NCBI RefSeq assembly: GCF_020991125.1
Contig: NZ_CP087715.1
Span: 1,267,501 to 1,331,500, forward strand
Reading direction: 5' to 3'
DNA from: Microbulbifer celer
GTDB lineage: Bacteria > Pseudomonadota > Gammaproteobacteria > Pseudomonadales > Cellvibrionaceae
DNA: 64,000 nucleotides
This document shows positions 55,680 to 64,000 of this stretch, one piece after another. The notes beneath the pieces were generated by a model, which worked only from the letters and a program-made list of their open reading frames with translations, was not told where the DNA came from and made no database searches. The position numbers and the translations under genes are program-made. Position 1 is the stretch's first letter. Every line of letters begins with the position of its first letter.

Positions 55680-56017
55680 TGTTGATCGATCTGCAGATTG
55701 CCGTGTCTATTTTGGCGGTAGAGGGTGAAGGGCAGGGCGATTGTATCGGTAGCGGCGGAAGCGACACTATCGAACACGTAAAAGCCCAGCACCCAACCGA
55801 ACACCATGGAGTCTTGCGTGGAGTTCAGTTTACACGCGTTGTAAGAAACCCCGCTATACACCCGGGGCAGTGACTGACAATGCGTCTTCTGACGTTTCAG
55901 GTTGGCTGCTACTTCCTGATCAGAATTGGTCAGGGTGGTGAAGGTGCCGCATGCCGTAAGGGGTAGAGTGGCGAGTAATGTGGTGAATAGGGAGCGTGGT
56001 TTTGAAATACGTGGCAA
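55676..56017 (-). CDS. YceK/YidQ-family lipoprotein
   Basis: A 113-residue small lipoprotein with a signal (SLFTTLLATLPLTAC, lipobox LTAC) and the family pattern CGTFTTLTNS, VYSGVSYNACKL and FYVFDSVASAATDTIALPFTLY. Such DUF1375-type proteins are envelope proteins of unknown role. It overlaps the ybaK start by four bases, so the pair is co-translated. Confidence 0.85.
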   Translation of the reverse strand: MPRISKPRSLFTTLLATLPLTACGTFTTLTNSDQEVAANLKRQKTHCQSLPRVYSGVSYNACKLNSTQDSMVFGWVLGFYVFDSVASAATDTIALPFTLYRQNRHGNLQIDQQ

Positions 56018-56212
56018 GAGTCAATTCCTGTTGTTATTAGAAGGCGGTTTGTTATTGGGGGCGATCCAGTCACAAGAATAACAAGTTACTGAATTGCGCC
56101 GCCATAAGTCAAAACCGGAGTTGGGAACTGAGAAAGGTAGCCGGCCAAGGCAGTACAAACAGAAGGGGACGACGCCGGGTAAATCAATCATCCTGGCGTC
56201 GTGCAGCAATGG

Positions 56213-57700
56213 TCAGCTTTTTTGCGGAATGGCTGCCACCACTTTCAGGAAGTACGCCCAGAAATTGCCCACGCTCTCAATATGTACCCGCTCTTCCGGA
56301 GAGTGCGCGCGGCGGATGGTGGGGCCGAAGGAGATCATATCCCAGTGTGGGTAAGGTTTGGCCAGCAGTCCGCATTCGAGGCCCGCGTGGATGACTTTCA
56401 CTTCCGGCTCTTTGCCTTCCATATCCTTATAGACGTCTTTCATCAACGCCAGCAGCGGAGACTGGATGTTGGGTGTCCAGCCGGGGTAGGCGTTATCCAG
56501 GGAGACATTTGCACCGGCCAGCTGGAAGGCGGCGGCGACGTTCAGACCGTGCTGGTCGCGGGCACTGTCGGACAGGCTGCGCACCAGGCACTGGATACGT
56601 ACGCGATGGTCGCCGCCGTCACCTTCTTGAGCGCCTTCTTCAGTGACGACGCGAGCCAGGTTGTTGGAGGTCTCCGCAATACCTTCCAGTGAAGTGCTCA
56701 TACGCTCCACGCCGTTGGGGCAGCAGCGGAGAGCGCGGACGAGTTTCTGCTGCGTATCACTGTCGAGCACGGTTTCCGGCGCTTTTGTGGCTTCCAGTGT
56801 GATATCCAGCTTCGCTTCATTGTCGAGCTCGGCCTTGATCAGTGCGATTTCCTGCAGGGCAATTTCCGACAGGCGTGCGGCCTTCTCTGCCGGCACGGTT
56901 ACAACGCTGAAAGATTCCCGGGGAATGGCATTGCGCAGGCTGCCGCCGTCAAGTTCGGCGATATGCAGTTCGGTGATTTCCCCAAGGGCAGTGTCGATGA
57001 TGCGGTTGGCTATCTTGTTGGCGTTGCCGCGGCCTTTATCGATATCGAGACCGGAGTGACCGCCGCGCAACCCGCGTACGTTCAACTTGAACGCTTTGTG
57101 GCCTACCGGTACCGGCTGCGCGCGGTAGGGCAGGGTGACATTGATGTCGACGCCGCCGGCACAACCCACGTAGAGTTCGCCCTCATCCTCGGTATCCAGG
57201 TTCAGCAGCAGTTCCGCCTCGAAGTGTCCCGGCTGCAGGTGTTTGGCACCGGTCATGCCCGCTTCTTCGTCGATGGTGAGCAGTGCTTCCAGCGGCGGGT
57301 GGGGAATATCTTCGGACTCCAGCAGGGCGAGGATAGCCGCTACGCCGATGCCGTTGTCCGCACCGAGGGTGGTGCCTTCCGCGGTAACCCATTCGCCGTC
57401 GACATACGGCTTGATGGCGTCAGTGAGGAAGTCGTGTTCGGTGTCGGCATTTTTCTGTGGCACCATATCCACGTGGCTCTGCATCGCCAGGATCTTACGG
57501 TTTTCCATCCCCGGGGTGGCGGGCTTTTTGATGATGATATTGCCGATCTGATCCAGTTTGACGTCCAGACCGCGCTGCTTGGCGAAATCCACGATGTATG
57601 CCACCACCTTGTCTTCGTGTTTGGAGGGACGGGGGATCTCGCACAGTTTAGCGAAGTGTTTCCACAGCGGGACGGGGTTCAGTTCAGCGATCGTGGACAT
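56213..57700 (-). CDS. pepD: Aminoacyl-histidine dipeptidase PepD
   Basis: Cytosolic M20-family metallopeptidase that cleaves Xaa-His and many other dipeptides. The 495 residues include metal-binding MQSHVDMVPQKN (His and Asp), GTTLGADNGIGVAAILALLE, the catalytic/metal Glu pair in LTIDEEAGMTGAKHL and NLDTEDEGELYVGCAGG. The lid domain contains RGLRGGHSGLDIDKGRGNANK, and the C-terminal HAGLECGLL completes the set. It is complete, with no sign of decay. Confidence 0.95.
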   Translation of the reverse strand: MSTIAELNPVPLWKHFAKLCEIPRPSKHEDKVVAYIVDFAKQRGLDVKLDQIGNIIIKKPATPGMENRKILAMQSHVDMVPQKNADTEHDFLTDAIKPYVDGEWVTAEGTTLGADNGIGVAAILALLESEDIPHPPLEALLTIDEEAGMTGAKHLQPGHFEAELLLNLDTEDEGELYVGCAGGVDINVTLPYRAQPVPVGHKAFKLNVRGLRGGHSGLDIDKGRGNANKIANRIIDTALGEITELHIAELDGGSLRNAIPRESFSVVTVPAEKAARLSEIALQEIALIKAELDNEAKLDITLEATKAPETVLDSDTQQKLVRALRCCPNGVERMSTSLEGIAETSNNLARVVTEEGAQEGDGGDHRVRIQCLVRSLSDSARDQHGLNVAAAFQLAGANVSLDNAYPGWTPNIQSPLLALMKDVYKDMEGKEPEVKVIHAGLECGLLAKPYPHWDMISFGPTIRRAHSPEERVHIESVGNFWAYFLKVVAAIPQKS

Positions 57701-57837
57701 GGGTTTTCCTTGATTCTTGCTTGATACTTTGGTGGACCATTGATGATGGTCTCTGATTGCCGCGGCGCTTTTGGCGCCGCGGCAGCATAGAGATATAGTC
57801 CCGGGGGCATCAGAGGGGCGGGGAACCTCTCCGGGAA

Positions 57838-59793
57838 TTACGCCGCGGGTGTGGCTTCAGTGACCAGTTCAAAGGCGATACGGCGCTTGTCGGTATCGAC
57901 CGCACTGATTTTCACCTGAACGTCCTGTTCCAGCTGGAAGGACTCCTCACCGCGGGTGATACGCAGGTGCTTGCCATCAAATTCAAACGGCTGCTTTTTG
58001 CTATTGAAGCGCACAAAACCGTTGACGCCGTACTCTTCCAGGCGCACACCGATGCCGGCACCATTTACCAGGGTGATTTTTCCGGTATGGGTCTCGCCAA
58101 TTCTGTTTTCCAGAAACTGGCAGTACAGCCATTGTTGCAGTGCGCGATCCGCCTGGCGGCCGGTGGCGACCCGCTGTTGCAGGGATTCGCTACTGCTGGC
58201 GTCGAGTGATGGGAGGTTTGCGCCTTCACCTTCAAGGGCGGCACGCAGAACACGGTGGTTGTGCAAATCGTTGAATTTGCGGATCGGCGAGGTGACCGTG
58301 GCGTAATGGGTAAGGCCGAGTCCCAGGTGCGCAGCAGCCGTGTGGCTCAGCTCGCCGGGGCGGAGCATGCGCTTGAGTACTGCGAGTACATTCTGCATGG
58401 CCGGCTCAGAGTGGGATTCCAGGTGTTTTACCAGTTTGAGGTAATTATCCAGATCCAGCAGGTCCAGCTCGGTAAACTCCGGCAGGGTTTCTTTCAGTAG
58501 CGCGCGGACCTCCGCCATGCGTTCGTCGCGGAAACCGAGATGGATGGAGAAGCACCCTGCACCGAGTTCCGCCAGCTTCTTGCCGGCGCAGATATTGGTC
58601 GCGAGCATGGCTTCTTCCACCATGCGCTGGGCGGTGGTGCGCTCCTGCTTTTCGATGCGCTCGATTTTGCGCTGGGCGTTCAGAATCAGCGCGTAGTCCG
58701 GGCGATCTTCCATCACCAGAGAGTGGCCTGCGCGGTACTCGGCGCGGGCTTTGCTCAATGCATCCAGGTGGCGCAGGCTGGCGTGCTGCTCCACCGGCAC
58801 AGCGGATTCGTCACCGTCGATAAACCGGGCAACCTGGGCATAGCTCAGCTTGTGCTGGGAACGGACAGCGGCAAATTCGTATTCAAAGCCATTCAGCGTT
58901 CCGTCTTTACCCACCTCAATATGCATCACCAGGGCCGGGCGCAGTTCATTCGCCAGCAGGGAGAAGCTGTTTTCACACAGGCTGGCGGGCAGCATAGGCA
59001 GGGTTTCGCCGGTCAGGTAGACACTATTGGCGCGCTGGCGTGCGTCTTTGTCCAGAGCGCTGCCAGGTTCAATCAGGCTGGCGGGATCGGCAACGGCAAT
59101 GTGCAGGGTCCAGCCGCTGTCGGATTCGGTGACCGCCAGGGCATCGTCCATATCTTTGGTGGTTTCGGCGTCGATGGTGACAAAGCCCAGGTCGGACATA
59201 TCTTTGCGCTCAGCGCAGAGTGTTTCCAGTTGTGCGGGAATATCTTCTGCCTGTGCCAGCGCTTCTTTACTGAACTGGTCCGGGAGCTGGTACTGGGCCA
59301 CCACAAAAGCGTGCTCGATACCGGGCATTTCCGGTTTGCCGATAACGCGTTCTACCTTCGCCTGGGATCGACCGTCTTTAAAGGGATGGCGTGTGACACT
59401 ACAGGCGATGAACTCACCGGGCTGGGCTTTACCGCGCGCCTTGGGCGGCAGAAATATCCAGCGGGACAGACCCGGTTGGCTGGGTTGGATGAAATGGCCC
59501 TGTCCGCGCTGAACGTACTGGCCGACCAGATACTTCAGCTCGCTGTCGATCAAGCTGTCCAGTTCTGCGGAGAGCTTTCCTTTGTCTTCGTCATTCAGGC
59601 TCACCCGCACCCGGTCGCCGGGGAACACGCGATCCATTTCAGCCGGTGGCAGGAACGCTTCGCGACCGTCATCTAGCACCACAAACCCAAACTTGCCGCT
59701 GCTGCCGCGTACCCGTCCTTCAGCATACTCCTTGGTGGAGCGGATGTCGGTTTTCAGTTGTGTCAGCTGCTTGAGAGCATCGGCATTGAGCAT
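57838..59793 (-). CDS. rnb: RNase II-type 3'-5' exoribonuclease (RNB domain)
   Basis: Processive single-strand 3'-5' exoribonuclease of the RNase II/R family. The 651 residues match RNase II (644 in E. coli) better than RNase R. Cold-shock-like domains (about 15-180) precede the RNB catalytic core with LGFVTIDAETTKDMDDALAV (the four Asp cluster), LHIAVADPASLIEPGSALD, NSVYLTGETLPMLPASLCENSFSLL and LGLTHYATVTSPIRKFNDLHNHR. An S1 domain is at the C-terminus. The enzyme degrades mRNA in the cytoplasm. Confidence 0.92.
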   Translation of the reverse strand: MLNADALKQLTQLKTDIRSTKEYAEGRVRGSSGKFGFVVLDDGREAFLPPAEMDRVFPGDRVRVSLNDEDKGKLSAELDSLIDSELKYLVGQYVQRGQGHFIQPSQPGLSRWIFLPPKARGKAQPGEFIACSVTRHPFKDGRSQAKVERVIGKPEMPGIEHAFVVAQYQLPDQFSKEALAQAEDIPAQLETLCAERKDMSDLGFVTIDAETTKDMDDALAVTESDSGWTLHIAVADPASLIEPGSALDKDARQRANSVYLTGETLPMLPASLCENSFSLLANELRPALVMHIEVGKDGTLNGFEYEFAAVRSQHKLSYAQVARFIDGDESAVPVEQHASLRHLDALSKARAEYRAGHSLVMEDRPDYALILNAQRKIERIEKQERTTAQRMVEEAMLATNICAGKKLAELGAGCFSIHLGFRDERMAEVRALLKETLPEFTELDLLDLDNYLKLVKHLESHSEPAMQNVLAVLKRMLRPGELSHTAAAHLGLGLTHYATVTSPIRKFNDLHNHRVLRAALEGEGANLPSLDASSSESLQQRVATGRQADRALQQWLYCQFLENRIGETHTGKITLVNGAGIGVRLEEYGVNGFVRFNSKKQPFEFDGKHLRITRGEESFQLEQDVQVKISAVDTDKRRIAFELVTEATPAA

Positions 59794-60123
59794 TGGGCGG
59801 TTCTCTGTGGGTCTGTTTGGGCGCGGATTCTACCAGATGGAGTAGGTCAGACCAGTGGCGGTGTGCCCGGTGGACGGCTGTGGCACAGCGATGAGGTGAC
59901 TGGTGGGCCTTTTACGTTGTTCTGATGATGCTTGTCTCATATATTTGCATCTATTGTGATAAATTTATCGCATTGGGGTTTGTTTCAGCAAAAAATGCAA
60001 TGCCCGTATGGGCACAGTACATATATGCTTTAGACCCTAGAATAAAACACGGTCTGCGGGCGACGCTGACACAATTGGCCGAGCTGATTGCTGCCGTAAA
60101 ACCGGCCTCTGGAGAGGATTGTT
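59794..60123. other. Gap between exoribonuclease and leucine dehydrogenase genes
   Basis: A 330-base divergent intergenic region. The right half (about 59930-60050) is strikingly AT-rich. It contains the perfect 12-base palindrome GATAAATTTATC (59958-59969, separate entry) and a small inverted repeat TGCCC-GTAT-GGGCA at 60001-60014. CATATA and TAGAAT boxes near 60022 and 60038 are possible -10 elements for the downstream gene. A short frame crossing 59925-60155 lacks a ribosome site and overlaps the dehydrogenase start, so it is not called. Confidence 0.45.
59958..59969. promoter_or_regulatory. Candidate operator palindrome upstream of leucine dehydrogenase
   Basis: Perfect 12-base palindrome GATAAATTTATC in an AT-rich stretch 155 bases before the leucine dehydrogenase start. 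Symmetry and placement suggest a regulator site, perhaps of an Lrp-, TetR- or MerR-type amino-acid regulator. The regulator is not known. Confidence 0.35.
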
Positions 60124-61209
60124 ATGAGTGTATTTTCCCATCCTGCCTACGATAATCATGAAGAAGTTGCCTTTTATCACGACGCCAAAAGCGGTCTGAA
60201 GGCCATTATCGCAGTACACAACACCAATCTGGGACCGTCCCTCGGCGGCTGTCGTATGTGGCCCTATGCAGATGATGGAGAAGCACTGAACGACGTGCTG
60301 CGTCTGTCCCGCGGTATGACCTACAAGTCCGCGATGGCCGGACTCAAGTTGGGTGGCGGTAAATCCGTCATTATTGGCGATCCTCGCAAACAGAAGACCC
60401 CCGAATTGCTGCACGCCATGGGAGACTTTCTGAACTCTCTCGGTGGCCGCTACATTACAGCGGAAGACTCCGGCACCAGTGTCGCGGACATGCAGATCAT
60501 AGCCGAGCGCAGTGAATTCGTTTCCGGGGTGACTTCCGGACAGGAGCACGGTGGCGACCCGTCTCCCTCCACGGCCTACGGCGTATTTGTCGGCCTTAAG
60601 GCAGCGGTGGCCCACCGTTGGGGCCGTACCGACCTGAGCGGCCTGAAGGTTTCCATTCAGGGCGTGGGCAATGTCGGATTCCGTCTGGCCAAGCTGTTGA
60701 AAGATTCCGGCGCTGAACTGTTTGTTACCGATATCTTCCAGGACAACGTCGACCGCGCCGTCAATGAGCTGGGTGCCACCGCAGTGAGCGCGGAAGAAAT
60801 TTTTGATCTGGACGTCGATCTGTTCGCCCCGTGTGCTCTGGGTGCGATTCTAAATGACGACACCATCGCTCGATTGAAAGTCGGTGCGATTGCCGGTGCT
60901 GCCAACAATCAGCTCGCAGAAGCCCACCATGCCCAGCTATTGAAAGACAAGGGGATTCTTTACGCCCCGGACTATGTCATCAATGCCGGTGGCATCATTG
61001 ACGTTTACTACCAGCAACTGGGACAGCAGGGTGACTACGACCCCGCGCAGGTGCAAGCCCATATTGAAACCATTGGCACCACTATGGAAGAAGTTTTCCA
61101 GCGCGCAGATGACAGCGGCGAAACCACTGCGCATGTTGCCGATCGGATTGCGGAAGAGCGTTTTGGTCATGAGGATGCGCTTAAAAAGTCCGACTCTGCG
61201 GCGGCCTGA
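60124..61209 (+). CDS. ldh: Leucine dehydrogenase (Glu/Leu/Phe/Val family)
   Basis: NAD-dependent deamination of branched-chain amino acids to 2-keto acids. The 361 residues show substrate-binding Lys68 and catalytic Lys80 in [19 protein letters not shown], the same numbers as in Bacillus leucine dehydrogenase. [13 protein letters not shown] and the Rossmann motif [17 protein letters not shown] follow, then AGAANNQLA and [20 protein letters not shown] precedes ATG 60124. A strong terminator follows at 61279-61303, so it is monocistronic. Confidence 0.9.
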   Translation: MSVFSHPAYDNHEEVAFYHDAKSGLKAIIAVHNTNLGPSLGGCRMWPYADDGEALNDVLRLSRGMTYKSAMAGLKLGGGKSVIIGDPRKQKTPELLHAMGDFLNSLGGRYITAEDSGTSVADMQIIAERSEFVSGVTSGQEHGGDPSPSTAYGVFVGLKAAVAHRWGRTDLSGLKVSIQGVGNVGFRLAKLLKDSGAELFVTDIFQDNVDRAVNELGATAVSAEEIFDLDVDLFAPCALGAILNDDTIARLKVGAIAGAANNQLAEAHHAQLLKDKGILYAPDYVINAGGIIDVYYQQLGQQGDYDPAQVQAHIETIGTTMEEVFQRADDSGETTAHVADRIAEERFGHEDALKKSDSAAA

Positions 61210-61278
61210 TCTCCAGGCTGCATCACACGATTTTTACCTGATTTTCCCGCCAGTTCTCTATTCTCTGTGAGAAGTCTT

Positions 61279-61303
61279 CGGGCGCTACGGCGCCCGCTTT
61301 TTT
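61279..61303 (+). terminator. Rho-independent terminator after leucine dehydrogenase
   Basis: Stem CGGGCGC (61279-61285) / GCGCCCG (61290-61296), loop TACG, followed by a T6 run at 61298-61303. It lies 70 bases after the stop codon. Confidence 0.9.
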
Positions 61304-61361
61304 GCCTACACTATCCCTACACATTAGACCTCCTTCGGTAATTACAACGGGATACTTCAGT

Positions 61362-64000
61362 ATGGGAATGGGTAAGCTTTCCCGCGTCATTGTTGCGACT
61401 TCTTGCGTATTGTCAGCGTTGCTGATCGGATGTGAGCGGACGCGGGAAGCGGAAGTGGATTCGCATCCCAAAGCTGCTTTGTCGGCGGACAAAGAAGCTG
61501 CGGCAAGCAGCAAGACTGCGGCTCGTGGAAATGCGGCCTACGTAAAACCCCCTGAAATCGATATTCCATTTCATAAAGAGGTTTTAAAGAACGGTCTGAC
61601 GGTGATCGTGCATGAGGACCGCAAGTCACCCATTGTCGCCATCAATATCTGGTATAAAGTCGGGTCCAAAGATGAGACCCGCGGCAAGACGGGCTTTGCC
61701 CACCTTTTTGAACACCTGATGTTCAACGGTTCGGAAAACTATCCCGGCGAGTATTTTGAGCCGTTCCAGCGCTCCGGTGCCACCAACATGAATGGCACCA
61801 CCAGCAATGACCGCACGAATTATTTCGAGACGGTGCCTGTTGGTGCCCTGGATATGGCATTGTGGATGGAGTCGGACCGTATGGGGCACTTCAAGGGGGC
61901 CATCAGCCAGGACAAGCTGGACGAGCAGCGCGGCGTGGTGAAAAACGAGAAGCGCCAGGGCGAAAATGCGCCTTATGGCACGGCGTTTGATGTCATTGCC
62001 ACCAGTACTTTCCCCTCAGATCACCCGTATTCCTGGACCACTATCGGCTCGATGGAAGACCTGGACCAGGCGAGTCTTGAAGACGTGAAACAGTGGTTCA
62101 GCGACTACTACCAGCCCGCTAATGCCATTCTGGTGATTGCGGGTGATATTTCTGTCAAAGAAGCCATGGAAAAGGCGCGGGAATACTTCGGGGATATTCC
62201 AAGCACCTCTGTGCCCGCGCGCATTGAAAACTGGGAGCTACCCACTCAGGTTAATAAACGCAAGGTGATGACCGATCAGGTGCCACAAACGCGTATTTAC
62301 AAAGTCTGGAATGTACCTGCGATTGGTAGTAAAGACGAGGATGCACTGGACCTGATGACGTCGCTGCTGGCGAATCGCAAAAACTCTCTGTTGTACCGTC
62401 GACTGGTGCGTGACGAGCAGGTGGCCACCAGCGTCAGCGCCTATTACTACGGCCGCCAGCTGGCGGGCCAGTTGATCGTGATGGTCGATGTAAAGCCCGG
62501 GCAATCGGTAGAAAAAGTCGAGAAGCTGCTGGATGCGGAGCTGGCTGAATTCGCCAGTACTGGTGTGGATGGGGAAGAGCTGCGACGGATCAAGCAAAGT
62601 GAATTTGCCAGCCTGGTAAAAGGTCTGGAGAAAGTGGGGGGATTTGGCGGTAAGACCGATATCCTCGCCCGCTCCGAGTTTTACTATGGCGACCCGGGGG
62701 CGCTGATTGCGGGGCTGGAGAACTACGCCAAAGTTTCTGCCAGTGACGTGCAGAATGCGGCGCAGAAGTGGCTCAAACCGGAAAGCTTCACTCTCATCAT
62801 CAAGCCCGAAGACAGCTACGCGGTAACGGGTAGCGATGTGGATCGTAGCAAGCTGCCGGCGGTGGATAAAACGGTCACCCTGGAGTTGCCGGAGCAGCAG
62901 ACATTTACGCTGGATAATGGCCTCGAGGTAGTGCTGGCCGAGCGCCACGATACGCCGGTGGTATTGATGAATCTGCAGTATCGCAGTGGCGCCTCTGCCG
63001 ACGGGGACCAGCCCGGGTTGGCATCGGTCGTTGCACGGATGTTGAGTGAGGGGGCCGGGAACCTCGACAGTCTTGCTTTCAGCGCCCGGCAGGAAGAGCT
63101 TGGGGCGAGTATCGGTGCCGGTAGCGGGCTCGACTTCAATTCCCTCAGCCTGTCTGCACTCAAAAGCCAGCTACAGCCTTCACTGGAGTTGTTTCGCGAT
63201 GTGATCACCAGTCCGGTATTCCCCGAAGAGGATCTGACACGGGTGAAATCCAACTGGCTGGACTCCATTGCCCAAGAAGAGGCGCAGCCCCAGGGGTTGG
63301 CAATGCGCAAGCTGCCGCCGTTGCTGTTCGGTGAAAATCATCCCTACGGAGCGCCGCTTACAGGTTCCGGTACCCCGGAGGCGATCAAATCCATCACCCG
63401 CGATGATCTGGTGCAATTCCATCAGACCTGGCTGCGCCCGGACAATGCGCAGTTGACTGTGGTTGGGGATGTCACCCGCAAAGAACTGGAACCCCTGCTC
63501 AACAGTACCTTGGGGGGGTGGGTAGCTCCGAAGAGTGAAATCCCCGAGCTGGACCTGCCGGTAGTGGAGCGTCCGGAAGAGGCCCGCATTTTCCTGCTAG
63601 ATCGCCCGGGCGCCCAGCAGAGTTATATCATGGCCGGACTGGTACTGCCGCCGTGGCAGCCGGACGGTGCAGAGGCATTTGAAGCCATGGCATCGGCAAT
63701 CGCCGGTAAATTTACCTCTCGCGTCAACATGAACCTGCGCGAAGACAAGCACTGGTCATACGGCGCCCGCGCGGTGGCGATGGATACCGAAGCCCAGCGT
63801 CCGTATATTGTCTTCGCGCCAGTGCAGACGGATAAGACCGCACCCGCCATGCGTGAATTGCTCAAGGAGTACCGCGCCTATCTGGGTGACAACCCCATTA
63901 CGGACGGTGAGTTGAAGGATTACCAGGACGATGAAGTCCTGAAACAGAGTGCGCGCTTTCAGACCAAAGGGCAGCTGCTCTCCAGTATCAGCTGGCAGCG
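61362..64000 (+). CDS. M16-family metalloprotease lipoprotein (3' end beyond window)
   Basis: Partial gene: 879 codons are visible, open to the window end. The N-terminus is a lipoprotein signal (VIVATSCVLSALLIGC, Cys24). Two insulinase-type halves follow. The first is catalytic, with the inverted zinc motif HLFEH at residues 114-118 and the distal Glu in VVKNEKRQGENAPYG. The second half (from LDNGLEVVLAERHDTPVVLMNLQYRSGASADG) lacks HxxEH, as expected in two-domain M16 proteins. It probably degrades peptides in the periplasm at an envelope membrane. ATG 61368 is an alternative start. Confidence 0.9.
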   Translation, partial: MGMGKLSRVIVATSCVLSALLIGCERTREAEVDSHPKAALSADKEAAASSKTAARGNAAYVKPPEIDIPFHKEVLKNGLTVIVHEDRKSPIVAINIWYKVGSKDETRGKTGFAHLFEHLMFNGSENYPGEYFEPFQRSGATNMNGTTSNDRTNYFETVPVGALDMALWMESDRMGHFKGAISQDKLDEQRGVVKNEKRQGENAPYGTAFDVIATSTFPSDHPYSWTTIGSMEDLDQASLEDVKQWFSDYYQPANAILVIAGDISVKEAMEKAREYFGDIPSTSVPARIENWELPTQVNKRKVMTDQVPQTRIYKVWNVPAIGSKDEDALDLMTSLLANRKNSLLYRRLVRDEQVATSVSAYYYGRQLAGQLIVMVDVKPGQSVEKVEKLLDAELAEFASTGVDGEELRRIKQSEFASLVKGLEKVGGFGGKTDILARSEFYYGDPGALIAGLENYAKVSASDVQNAAQKWLKPESFTLIIKPEDSYAVTGSDVDRSKLPAVDKTVTLELPEQQTFTLDNGLEVVLAERHDTPVVLMNLQYRSGASADGDQPGLASVVARMLSEGAGNLDSLAFSARQEELGASIGAGSGLDFNSLSLSALKSQLQPSLELFRDVITSPVFPEEDLTRVKSNWLDSIAQEEAQPQGLAMRKLPPLLFGENHPYGAPLTGSGTPEAIKSITRDDLVQFHQTWLRPDNAQLTVVGDVTRKELEPLLNSTLGGWVAPKSEIPELDLPVVERPEEARIFLLDRPGAQQSYIMAGLVLPPWQPDGAEAFEAMASAIAGKFTSRVNMNLREDKHWSYGARAVAMDTEAQRPYIVFAPVQTDKTAPAMRELLKEYRAYLGDNPITDGELKDYQDDEVLKQSARFQTKGQLLSSISWQ

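Noticed and set aside
58540-59676. 378-codon plus-strand frame opposite the exoribonuclease
   Set aside because: No ribosome site or family motif; the minus strand encodes a complete RNB-domain enzyme.

Overview
The window is typical of a chromosome of a marine-type gammaproteobacterium of the Cellvibrionales (Microbulbifer or a close relative is my best guess). I infer this from the conserved gene order ygfZ-sdhE-ygfX-nadB-rpoE-rseABC, lepA-lepB-DUF4845-rnc-era-recO and cysM-relA-mazG, from the Pseudomonas-like protein sequences, and from the GC-rich third positions of the housekeeping genes. No rRNA or tRNA gene, CRISPR array, prophage or complete insertion sequence is visible.

Layout. (1) 1-765: ung. 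(2) About 766-14160: an accessory defence and conflict island. It holds a type I restriction-modification operon in the unusual order hsdR, hsdS, PHP/AAA ATPase, AlbA_2-type protein, hsdM, with overlapping or nearly touching genes. A polymorphic-toxin-like gene, a probable immunity gene and a decayed toxin fragment follow. (3) 14161-24702: tRNA-modification factor ygfZ, SDH assembly factor sdhE with its partner ygfX, nadB, then the sigma-E envelope-stress locus rpoE-rseA-rseB-rseC. Two murein-peptide recycling genes (dipeptide epimerase and MpaA-like amidase) separate that locus from the periplasmic protease mucD. (4) 24882-30569: the lepA-to-recO translation, secretion and RNA-processing cluster. 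(5) 30700-37926: the BarA/GacS-type hybrid kinase facing cysM, relA and mazG. (6) 38241-46654: adk, hemH, a histone H1-like gene, tsaB, uppP, a beta-hydroxyacid dehydrogenase, a DUF3524 glycosyltransferase, trpS and an SMR transporter. (7) 46838-61209: a mixed set on both strands (MscS channel, secreted and lipoproteins, alpha/beta hydrolase, patatin, gnd, rdgC, HAD phosphatase, ybaK, pepD, an RNase II-type exonuclease, leucine dehydrogenase). (8) 61362 to the end: an M16 metalloprotease lipoprotein that runs off the window.

The genes of most interest are in the island. A PHP-SMC-like ATPase with a degenerate first metal motif and an AlbA_2/HATPase protein with a 12-bp coding tandem repeat sit between the specificity and methylase genes. 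They look like an add-on defence module translated together with the restriction enzyme. Small repeats also shape the window. A dRS3-like palindrome is read in frame inside hsdR. A roughly 177-bp inverted-repeat element supplies the last 28 or so codons of ybaK. A second, nearly perfect inverted-repeat element lies between the SMR and MscS genes. Functions are assigned from motifs, length and gene order read by eye; no database search was possible.
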